Source of the DNA: Frankia sp. AiPa1
GTDB lineage: Bacteria; Actinomycetota; Actinomycetes; Frankiales; Frankiaceae
DNA: 64,000 bases
Assembly (NCBI RefSeq): GCF_023243075.1
Contig: NZ_JALKFZ020000033.1
Span: 1 to 64,000, forward strand
Direction: 5' to 3'
The notes beneath the pieces were generated by a model. It was not told where the DNA came from, ran no database searches, and was given only the letters and a program-made list of their open reading frames with translations. Shown here in pieces: positions 23,398 through 30,976 of the stretch (position 1 is the stretch's first letter; every line of letters starts with the position of its first letter). Both the position numbers and the translations under genes were made by a program.

Positions 23398-26300
23398 ATT
23401 GTTTCGCGAGGTAGTCGGAGCCGAGAGTCACGAGTGTTCGGCTGTCGTCGGTGAACGCCGCGAGGCGGGTTCCGTTGTCGTGGCCGGGGAGGCTGGTGAG
23501 CGACTTCGGCTGGCCAGGGCGGCTGGTGTCCCAGATTGCGATGTCGCCGTCGTTACCGGCTGCCGCCAGCAGGCGGCCGTCCGGGCTGAAGTCAACCGTG
23601 CTCACCGCCGCCTCCTTGCTTCCGACAGGGAGGGGTGTGCCCTGCTGCTGTGGCGTCGGGCCGGTGATGTCCCAGGTCGTGACGGTGCCGTGACCGCCGA
23701 CGGCGAGTGTGCGTCCGTCGGGGCTGAGCGCGACACCTCCGGAGAGGTTCCCAGCGGTTGCGTCCGAGATGTCGGCGACCGTGGTCAGCAGACCGCCGGT
23801 GCTGACATCCGGGACGTCGTAGACGCCCACACCGCTATCACCGCCAGTCACCAATGTTCCGTTGTCGGCGCTGAAGGTGATTCCCTGGACCGAGCCGTGG
23901 GTGGATGCCGCCTCGGCGATGCGCTTCGGGGGATGGGTGCCGTCGAGTCGGAAGAGTTTGATCGTTCCGTCCTGGTCTCCGGACGCGAGCAGTCTGCCGT
24001 CGCTGGTGAAGGCGAGGCCCTGCACGATCGCGCCGTGCTCGGCGAGGTCGGCCACAGGTGATGCGGCGGCGCGTGTCGAGAGGGCGGCGCGCAGGTCCCA
24101 CACCCTGACGACCCCGTCGTCGTATCCGGCGGCGAGCAGGGCGCCGTCCGGGCTGATCGCGATCGAGTAGACCGTCGCTTCGCGGCCGGGGAACGTGACG
24201 GTCGGCTCGCTCGATCCGGCGCGGAGATCCCGGATCTCGATCGTGCCGTCCACGCCGTCGACAGCGAGCGATACAGCGACGGTCGTTCCCGCGCCGTCCA
24301 CCGCCACATAGTCCCCGAAGATGTCCGGCACCGTGAGTCTGGGCTGAGGCATCCCGGGAGACGCAACGGGCGACAGCCGCACAGCACCGTCCGCGGTTCC
24401 GACCGCGAGGGTCTGACCGGCCCGGTCGAAGGTCAGGGAGATCGGCGAGCCGTTGAGCCGCTCGATGGGGGCACCTTGGGCCGGGCTGCTCTCGTCGGTG
24501 ACGTCCCACACGTCGACGGTCCCGCCGCTGACCCCGAAGCCAACGGCCAGGTGGAGGCCGTCGGTGCTGTAGGCGATGGCGTCAACGGCGGGCGCGCCGT
24601 CGCCGAGTTCCGCGGTCGGCTTCGTGGGCAGGTTCACGGGGGCGTTCTGCGATGCCAGCGTGGGATCGGTCCCGGCGACGTCCCACAGGCGCACCACGCC
24701 GTCGCCTCCAGCCACGGCGAGGGTCGCGCCGTCGTCCGGCCGGAACAGCAGTCGCGTGACGGGTTGCCGCTGCGGCGGGAGGTGGCTGGTTTCCAGCGTG
24801 TCCGGTGGCGTCGTCTGTCCCGCAGTGCCTTCGACCGCGTCGGCGTTCATGGCGCCGGCATAGTTGGTCCGCCGCATCAGCGGTTCCGCCGGCCGCCCCA
24901 GAGCGAAGACAGCGAAGGTCCCCCCGGACGTTCCCACGGCCAGCCGACCGCCGTCGGGGGTGAACGCCAGCGCGGACACGCCGGGATCGTCGATGCCGCT
25001 GACGACGCCGGGGATCTGGAGCGGCAGGGCCTCGGGGTCGGGGCCTGTGCTGTTCTGGGCGGAGGCGCTCCCCGCCGACAGCCGGGTGTTCCAGACCTCC
25101 ACCGACCCTTCGGGGCCGGGGACCGCGAGCAGGGTGCCGTCGGAGCTGAACGCCATTGCTGGCGAGGCGGAGTCGTTCCCGGGCAGGGACGCCAGTGCTG
25201 TGAGCTCCACCGGATTGTTCCCGGGTGGTCCGGCGGTGGCACTCTCGACGTTCCAGACGAGGACGCTGCCGTCGACTGCCATGGTCGCGAGCCGTCGACC
25301 ATCCGGGCTGAAGACCGCCGCGGTGATCCGATCGTGGCCCGACAGCACGGCCAGTGGCCCGGCCTTACCGCTGACCCGGGTCACATCCCACAGCTGGGCC
25401 TTCGTGGACAGCGCGGTGACGGCGACGAACCGCCCACCGACGCGGCCCACCGCCAGGACCTGATCGTCCAAGTCGACCTCGGTCGGCAGATCGGCGACCG
25501 CGAACAGTGCTCGCCATGCCTCCAGGGTCGGCGCGGTGCGCCATGCCAGCACAGCCAGTTGACGCGCCAGGCTCGGGTTGCTGTCCCGCGTGCTCTCCGC
25601 GTCGGCTGCCAACTGGCGGGAGTCAGCCAGGTTCCGCCCGGAAGCCTGCCGGTCATTCAACGAATAGACCGCGGTACCCGCGACCATCATCAGAACGGCC
25701 GCCAGGGCGGCCCCCCATAGCCGCCTCGTCCTGCGAGGCCGGGTCGCCGACGCCAGGCTTCCCCTCAGTCGTGGCGCGCGGACCGGCGGTTGCAGCGTGA
25801 GCCGTTCCCGCAGGTCGTGGTCCCCGATCGGATGGCTGGATTGCCGGGCGGGGTTGGACTGGCTCCCAGATTGTGCAGGTGCGCTGCTGTGCTCGACGAG
25901 GCCGATGCCGCGATCGCGCATCGCGGTTCGCCAACCTTCAAGGTGATGGCCACCGCGGCGGCGGGCCGCGTGCCCCGCAGCGTCAAGCAGCGCCGACCAC
26001 GCTTTGCCTGCCGCCAGGGCGTCTCCGCCCGCGACGAGCCCGCGTAGCTGCTGCAAGGCGGTCTGCGCGTCGGCGCGGTCCGTCTCCTCGACGTCGAGAT
26101 GCCAGATGACCGCGCACTGAAGCACGATGTCTCGTGCCGCAGGGTCGAGCGGCGACATCAGTTCCTCGACGCGGCGGAGTTGTTCGGCTTCCTCCGGGCT
26201 CGGTGTTCCTGGGACCGACAACCGCCGCGCGTCGAGAGCCCGGCGCAGCGCCTTCATCGAGTTCGACAGGTCACCCGTTGCGATCACCAACCGATGGCGG

Positions 26301-26626
26301 GTCGGGTCCAGTTGCCCCTCGCCCGCTCGTACCCACTGCGCGACCGCTTTCGCGAGGACGGGGCCTCCCTGCAAGGTCCTCTTCGCCTGGATGTACGCCG
26401 TCTCACCGGTCGCGAAGTCAACCCGCAGATCGTCGACCGCATCCTCGGTCTCCAGCACCACCGCGGTCACTCGCGCGTCGGCCCTAGAGATGCCCAGACC
26501 ACGCAGCGGAGTGTCGGAGAGCCCAGCCACGACCGCATAGGCAGCGACGGCCCGCCTGAATTCCACCCCGCCGTCGCCGGACGACCCCGCGATACTTCCT
26601 CTGCCCGCACGGGCACCTGACGGCAC
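23396..26626 (-). CDS. Nuclease-transmembrane-WD40 protein, 3' end cut by an IS
   Basis: The remaining frame encodes 1076 residues from GTG 26626; the original gene had about 39 more (22227-22345). Residues 20-260 resemble PD-(D/E)xK nucleases of the DUF4297/Cap4 type: a helix FRRAVAAYAVVAG, then AVDDLRVDF (Asp) and TAYIQAKRTL (Gln-Ala-Lys). A single membrane helix, LWGAALAAVLMMVAGTAVYS, lies near residue 310. From about 360 on there are many WD40 blades, with recurring FSPDGRRLAT and VWDVT-type signatures. The sole IS-derived change replaces the last 39 residues by a stop at LAKQ. The layout suggests a propeller sensor linked to a nuclease. Defence function is inferred; the nuclease call is moderate. 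Confidence 0.75.
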   Translation of the reverse strand: MPSGARAGRGSIAGSSGDGGVEFRRAVAAYAVVAGLSDTPLRGLGISRADARVTAVVLETEDAVDDLRVDFATGETAYIQAKRTLQGGPVLAKAVAQWVRAGEGQLDPTRHRLVIATGDLSNSMKALRRALDARRLSVPGTPSPEEAEQLRRVEELMSPLDPAARDIVLQCAVIWHLDVEETDRADAQTALQQLRGLVAGGDALAAGKAWSALLDAAGHAARRRGGHHLEGWRTAMRDRGIGLVEHSSAPAQSGSQSNPARQSSHPIGDHDLRERLTLQPPVRAPRLRGSLASATRPRRTRRLWGAALAAVLMMVAGTAVYSLNDRQASGRNLADSRQLAADAESTRDSNPSLARQLAVLAWRTAPTLEAWRALFAVADLPTEVDLDDQVLAVGRVGGRFVAVTALSTKAQLWDVTRVSGKAGPLAVLSGHDRITAAVFSPDGRRLATMAVDGSVLVWNVESATAGPPGNNPVELTALASLPGNDSASPAMAFSSDGTLLAVPGPEGSVEVWNTRLSAGSASAQNSTGPDPEALPLQIPGVVSGIDDPGVSALAFTPDGGRLAVGTSGGTFAVFALGRPAEPLMRRTNYAGAMNADAVEGTAGQTTPPDTLETSHLPPQRQPVTRLLFRPDDGATLAVAGGDGVVRLWDVAGTDPTLASQNAPVNLPTKPTAELGDGAPAVDAIAYSTDGLHLAVGFGVSGGTVDVWDVTDESSPAQGAPIERLNGSPISLTFDRAGQTLAVGTADGAVRLSPVASPGMPQPRLTVPDIFGDYVAVDGAGTTVAVSLAVDGVDGTIEIRDLRAGSSEPTVTFPGREATVYSIAISPDGALLAAGYDDGVVRVWDLRAALSTRAAASPVADLAEHGAIVQGLAFTSDGRLLASGDQDGTIKLFRLDGTHPPKRIAEAASTHGSVQGITFSADNGTLVTGGDSGVGVYDVPDVSTGGLLTTVADISDATAGNLSGGVALSPDGRTLAVGGHGTVTTWDITGPTPQQQGTPLPVGSKEAAVSTVDFSPDGRLLAAAGNDGDIAIWDTSRPGQPKSLTSLPGHDNGTRLAAFTDDSRTLVTLGSDYLAKQ

Positions 26627-26994
26627 GGGATCATCCTATGAGCCGTGAGGCCATGTGATCGACGGGGGAACGCGGTCTCCGCGCCTGTCAGCGCCCGGTT
26701 CTGGCGGACGCATGTTCGGCCGAGCTGCCGACGCGCACCGGATGCCGGCTACGGAAAGCCCGAAGCGCCACGATCGAGGCGGCATAATCACGCTTACTGT
26801 AGCTGACACGTGGGTGTTTCGTAGCAGGGTCGGAAGATGGTTTCCATCATCGTTGCGTCGCAAGCCAGCATCGGCGTTTAGCCGCCGAAGGCCGGTGTTG
26901 CGATAGGCTCCGGCCTGTGATGCTCCGAAAGTAAAGACCGACCATTTTTCGGCGACCACTGAATGCTGAATCTGGCTGACGGCCCGCCGACGGC
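26627..26994. other. Non-coding spacer
   Basis: Upstream of the WD40 gene; its promoter should lie here. No gene, RNA or clear dyad was recognised. Confidence 0.35.
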
Positions 26995-27174
26995 CTGACA
27001 GTCGACTTCGTTGTCGAGTCCGATCGCGCTCAACTAGGTGAGATCGTACAGCGGGTGCGCGACGGACGGCTGCGAACGAACATCGACAACGTCGCGACCA
27101 TCGACAATGCCGTCGCCGCCCTCAATCCGACCGAGCGACGCAAGAGAAAGACCATCATCAACCTCCGTCCGTAA
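26995..27174 (+). pseudogene. C-terminal scrap of a zinc/quinone-type oxidoreductase
   Basis: Fifty-nine codons reading TVDFVVESDRAQLGEIVQRV, then TNIDNVATIDNAVAALNP, ending with KTIINLRP and TAA. This is the conserved C-terminus of NADP-dependent MDR oxidoreductases. No start or Rossmann domain precedes it. It is a chromosomal housekeeping-type remnant brought in with cargo. Confidence 0.7.
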
Positions 27175-27361
27175 GAAATTCGGGGACAGCGACCGGTCCT
27201 GCCCTCCTCACGGATCAGCGTCAGCCGCGTGGCCAGGCGAGGGGTCGATTGGTCCGCCACTCGAAGGGCAGATGGGCAATCTATCGCAACGGATGACCAC
27301 GGCGATGCTTACGTTGTCTACGGTCACCGCCTCGTCCGCAGATTACCAACCCTAACATTCG

Positions 27362-27416
27362 CGAATAAATCCTAGTTGACTGGTGGAGTGCCGTTAATCA
27401 GAGTGCGCAGTATTCG
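27362..27416 (+). repeat. Dispersed cargo repeat, copy G
   Basis: CGAATAAATCCTAGTTGACT opens the copy, identical to copy D for these 20 bases. It continues with GTGGAGTGCCGTTAATC and ends TATTCG. In repeat orientation the next gene is divergent (27597-27872, minus), then the PIN-like gene follows on the plus strand. Confidence 0.88.
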
Positions 27417-27596
27417 TCGATCACGGGCGTCCCGGCCTTGGCGCTTCGTGCTTACCGAGCTGCTGGCCGATGTCGCCATGGTGAGCACCTGACCATCTTA
27501 AGTTGATGTCCCGGCTGCCGTTCTTGGCGCAGTAATCGGCAGGACGTTGGCGGTCGACCGATTGAGCGCAGCGCGGCACCGGGCCCAAGCGCAGCA

Positions 27597-27872
27597 TCAA
27601 TCGGGCTCGCGCGACGGGTAGCCGTGTCGGGTGAGGATGCGGGCGGCGGCGCCGGGGCCGAAGCGTCCTGCGCGGTGTGGACCGCCCTGGCCGGCTTGGT
27701 AGGCGCGGATCTCGGCAGCGAGCTGGCCGGCGTCACCGTCGGTGCCGGCGGCGTCGAGTGCGGCCTGCATTCGCTTCCCGGTGGTGGACCGGGGCAGCTC
27801 GATCCACGCGCGGGTCGCGGCGACAAGATCTGCGAGGCGATCGGCTTCGGCTGGTAGAGGTGCCGGGTCCAT
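27597..27872 (-). CDS. Small hypothetical protein, 91 aa
   Basis: ATG 27872 gives a mostly helical protein (EADRLADLVAATRAWIEL, MQAALDAAGTDG) with a basic Gly-rich C-terminus. It is divergent from the PIN-like gene, with 31 bp between the two starts, so they may share control. A toxin-antitoxin or nuclease-regulator pairing is possible but not demonstrated by any motif. Codon bias supports coding; function unknown. Confidence 0.5.
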   Translation of the reverse strand: MDPAPLPAEADRLADLVAATRAWIELPRSTTGKRMQAALDAAGTDGDAGQLAAEIRAYQAGQGGPHRAGRFGPGAAARILTRHGYPSREPD

Positions 27873-27903
27873 GGGAAAGTTCTGGCAGGAGGGATAATCG
27901 AGT

Positions 27904-28882
27904 CGTGCTGCGCGTCTATCTCGATCAGGCGAAGTGGATCGACTTCGCCAAGTGTCGGCTGGGCCGTAGCGACGGCGAACGCTATCGGGATGCCTTCACC
28001 ATCGCGACGGAGGCGGTCCGGCTCGGTCATGCCTCGTTCGTGCTGTCCGCAGCTCACTACTACGAGACTCACCGCCGAGCCAGCTGGTCTAGCAGGCTAG
28101 ACCTTGCGACCACGATGGCCGGGCTCTCCAAGTTCCACACGATCGCTCCGCCGCACGTGATCGTGCCGGCGGAGATCGACGCGGCCATGACCAGCCACTG
28201 CGGCGGTCGACGTCGAAGCGCGAATATTTTCGGCGTCGGCGTCAATCACGCCTTCGGCAGCGATATCCCACTTGACCGAATGAAGCTGCCCGACGATTCC
28301 GCGATTCCCCCTGCGTTGCGCATCCAGCTCGGGGAGGCGTTCGTGCACATGATGGAGTTCGCGGCTCTGGCCGATCCCGCTGGGACACTGGCGCTGATGC
28401 TTGAGACAGCACGCAAGTTCCAAGAAGCGGCCCAGAAGTTCGCTGACGGGCAGACGGCTCTCGCTGGACAGATAGATGCCCACAAGCTGCGGCACCGGCT
28501 CGGCGACGTCGTTACCGGCACCGAGATCGTCGATATCATAGAGCCACTGATCACGAGCTGTTCGCGGCATGGTATTGAGCCGATGGAGTTCGTGAGTGAC
28601 CGCGACCGCGTCCACCGGTTTCTTGAGGATCTACCGAGCCGGTGGGTGACCCGAGAACTGCGCCGCCTCCGACATCGCAACCCGCAGCAGCGATGGCATC
28701 CGCATGATCTGAATGACGTTAACGCCTTGTCGGCCGCCGTTCCCTACTGCGATATCGTCGTGACGGAACGCCAATGGGCTCGGCATATCAACAGCTCGGG
28801 ACTCAGCGATCGCTATGGCACGACAGTGTTGCACGACCTGTCGAAAATCCCGGAAGTGCTGATTAATGCGACGATCGCCTAA
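27904..28882 (+). CDS. PIN-like nuclease protein
   Basis: GTG 27904 lies downstream of AGGAGGG. The 325-residue product begins LRVYLDQAKWIDFA, the first acidic strand of a PIN-like fold (Asp7). It ends with HDLNDVNALSAAVPYCDIVV-type sequence, giving two more acidic residues and the terminal strand before TERQWARHI. The middle is a helical insertion of about 200 residues, including EFAALADPAGTLALML. PIN-fold proteins are metal-dependent RNases in toxins and defence systems. The large insertion sets it apart from VapC-size toxins. It is the last cargo gene before the conjugation operon. Fold inferred from motif positions. Confidence 0.65.
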
Positions 28883-28950
28883 TTACCACGGACCTGCGTG
28901 TCGCGATGGAGTCGCCCTTGGGCACAGCTACAAGAGGACCACCTCAAGCG

Positions 28951-28979
28951 CGAATGAATCTCAGTTAGCTGGCCGTGTA
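28951..28979 (+). repeat. Dispersed cargo repeat, partial copy H at the T4SS boundary
   Basis: CGAATGAATCTCAGTTAGCT followed by GGCCGTGT matches the first half of the repeat consensus, then similarity stops. The complement of 28961-28963 is the stop codon of the NlpC-type conjugation gene, so this copy overlaps the end of a conserved backbone gene. Confidence 0.65.
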
Positions 28980-29920
28980 GCTCCAAAATAGTCGTCCCCT
29001 TTCCACCTGTAGGAGGCGGTTTTGACGACCTTGTTCCGCCCCGGGGCAGTGATCATCTGTCCATTTCCGATGTAGATCGCGACGTGGTGGATGTTGGTGG
29101 CGGTGCCGTAGTAGACGAGGTCGCCGATCTGGAGCGGTTCCCCGGCCGGGACGACAGGTCCGGCCTCGTACTGGGTTTGCGCGGTGCGGGGCAGGTCGAT
29201 GCCGGCGGCCTGGTAAGCCGCCCGGGTGAGACCCGAGCAGTCGAAGCCACCTTGGGCCGGCCCGTCCCCGCCCCACAGGTAGGGGATGCCGAGCTGTCCC
29301 TGGGCGTAGAGGACGGCGGCATAGCCGGCGTTGGACCCACCGCTGTCGGTGCCGGGGCTGCTGGTGGTGCTGTACTGGGTGGCCTGCGTGACGACTTGGG
29401 CGATGTAAAGGTCTGAATGGTTATACGTCCACAGCGCGCCGGTGAGGTCGGTGGCGACGTGGTTGTCGCACAGGTAATCCGCGGCGGCATAGATGGCGTC
29501 GGAGGGGTTGTAGCGCGATGGCGGGGTGGCGCCGCCGGCGGGCAGCGGATGGCGGGCGACGACTTCGGTGAATGTAGAGGCGAGGAATTGCATGGGGCCG
29601 CCGGCCCCGGCGCTGTTGGTGCCGCTGGCCACGCCAGGCAGGGTGCTGCGACCATGATCGGATTCGATTTTTCCGATGCCTGCGAGGGTGGTCCAGGAAA
29701 GGCTGGGGCAGGTGTCGGCGGCCTGCATGTAGAGGGTGAGGTAGTCGGGAGGGATATCGGATAGTGCGGTCTGGCTGGGGGCACCGCCGCTGCTACAGCC
29801 GAGGAACCAGCCGACGATCGGGGCGCACAGGACGCGTTCGGCCAGCTGGCCGGCGGCGGCACCCATGAGCACGATGAGCAGGACCACCGCGGCCAGGGCG
29901 GCGGCGAGGTATTTGGTCGT
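28961..29920 (-). CDS. T4SS lytic transglycosylase / NlpC-P60 hydrolase
   Basis: A bifunctional wall-cutting protein of about 319 residues. The N-terminal membrane helix (LAAALAAVVLLIVLMGAAAG) is followed by an SLT-type lysozyme domain (LAGIGKIESDHGRS with catalytic Glu; GPMQFLASTF). The C-terminal NlpC/P60 domain has FDCSGLTRAAY (Cys) and HHVAIYIGNG (His). Such VirB1-like enzymes open the peptidoglycan for the mating channel. A GGAGGT site at 29929-29934 points to an ACG codon at 29920, nine bases downstream; the first ordinary start, GTG 29887, would remove half the membrane helix. It is the last gene of the conjugation operon, seven bases after the preceding gene. Confidence 0.85.
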   Translation of the reverse strand, partial: TTKYLAAALAAVVLLIVLMGAAAGQLAERVLCAPIVGWFLGCSSGGAPSQTALSDIPPDYLTLYMQAADTCPSLSWTTLAGIGKIESDHGRSTLPGVASGTNSAGAGGPMQFLASTFTEVVARHPLPAGGATPPSRYNPSDAIYAAADYLCDNHVATDLTGALWTYNHSDLYIAQVVTQATQYSTTSSPGTDSGGSNAGYAAVLYAQGQLGIPYLWGGDGPAQGGFDCSGLTRAAYQAAGIDLPRTAQTQYEAGPVVPAGEPLQIGDLVYYGTATNIHHVAIYIGNGQMITAPGRNKVVKTASYRWKGDDYFGATRPAN

Positions 29921-29926
29921 GGCCGC

Positions 29927-30940
29927 TCACCTCCGGTAGTTCTCGGGCGGCATCGGCGCGGGCGGGCGTAGGCCCGACCCTGCGGGCCGAGCTTCTGGCC
30001 GGTCGGAGACGGGCGCGGGCGGAGGCAGGTAGGGCCAGGCTCGGGACAGCTGATCGAGGGGGAGCCGGCCGGCGCGGCTGCCGGTGAGGGGCAGCCAGCG
30101 GTCGGGGGTCGGGTCGAGCTGGTCGTCGGGTGGGGTGAGGGTGGCGGCGGTGGTCGCGACCGGGACGCTGTGTGGCCGGTCGAGGCTGGCGACGGCGTCG
30201 GCCAGCGCGCGGCGGGCGCGGGTCTCCCGGGTGGTGGTGGGGAACCAGAACAGGACCGGTGTGGTGATGCCGGTCGCGGCGGCGAGCCGCCCATACTTAC
30301 TGATCTTCGTGGCGAGGCGGGAATAGGGCTCGGTGGCCCAGTCGAGCTCGAGGAACCATTCGACGTCGCTGTTTGACGTGGTCCAGCGGCCGTAGGCGTC
30401 GGGGCGGACGATGTCGCCGAACGCGGCGCGGGTGCGGGCCTCGGACCACCAGGCGGTGAGCGTGCCGGGCGGATGGGGCTGGCGGGCGTGGTGGAGGAGA
30501 CTGGTGAAGAAGCCGTTGACGGCGACGCGGTGGGCGAGCTGCGGCCAGTAGGCGACACCGAGCGCACGGTCGTGCCGGTAGCCGGTCGCCGCCAGGTCGA
30601 TCCCGTCTTCGGCGGCGAGCAGGGCGGCGCCGGCGACGTCGCACACGTAGTGCGCGGGTGGCATGCCCTCGCCGAGGGGGCTGTGGGGCTGGAAGCGGTC
30701 GATGACGCGCCAGCGGTAGAGCTGGAGGAGCCGTTCGTTGGCGGTACGCCGGGTGGTGAAGGCGGCTTGGACGAGCTGGTGGGTGGTCAGGACCCGGTGT
30801 TCGTAGAGGAGCCGGGTGATCCACCGGTCGCGGGGACTGAGGTGGGGGGTGAGGTTCGCCAGGTGTGCTGCGTCGGCGACGACGCGGGCGGCGGGACGCA
30901 GCGGGGCACGCAGGGCACGCTGCGGCAGCGGCTTGGCCAT
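29927..30940 (-). CDS. Replication-relaxation family protein (candidate relaxase accessory)
   Basis: 337 residues. The N-terminal winged-helix part (LTPHLSPRDRWITRLLYEHR, LTTHQLVQAAFTTRRTANER) is followed by the conserved core YVCDVAGAALLAAEDG and HRVAVNGFFTSL. Next come DIVRPDAYGRW and WFLELDWATEP. This is the signature of the replication-relaxation family (PF13814). These proteins occur in actinobacterial conjugative elements and are thought to act in DNA processing at transfer or replication. The C-terminal 60 residues are Pro-rich. It lies between the VirD4-like gene and the wall hydrolase in one operon. Its biochemical role in mating is not proven. Confidence 0.8.
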   Translation of the reverse strand: MAKPLPQRALRAPLRPAARVVADAAHLANLTPHLSPRDRWITRLLYEHRVLTTHQLVQAAFTTRRTANERLLQLYRWRVIDRFQPHSPLGEGMPPAHYVCDVAGAALLAAEDGIDLAATGYRHDRALGVAYWPQLAHRVAVNGFFTSLLHHARQPHPPGTLTAWWSEARTRAAFGDIVRPDAYGRWTTSNSDVEWFLELDWATEPYSRLATKISKYGRLAAATGITTPVLFWFPTTTRETRARRALADAVASLDRPHSVPVATTAATLTPPDDQLDPTPDRWLPLTGSRAGRLPLDQLSRAWPYLPPPAPVSDRPEARPAGSGLRPPAPMPPENYRR

Positions 30941-30976
30941 CAGGGGGTCCTTCGAGGTGGCGGAACGGGGGCGCGG

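Noticed and set aside
26655..26959. Short frames on both strands in the WD40 upstream spacer.
   Set aside because: No ribosome sites, no family resemblance and no codon bias.
10387..28979. A CRISPR array formed by the repeats.
   Set aside because: Spacing is 0.3-6 kb with genes in between, one copy is inverted, and no Cas genes are present.
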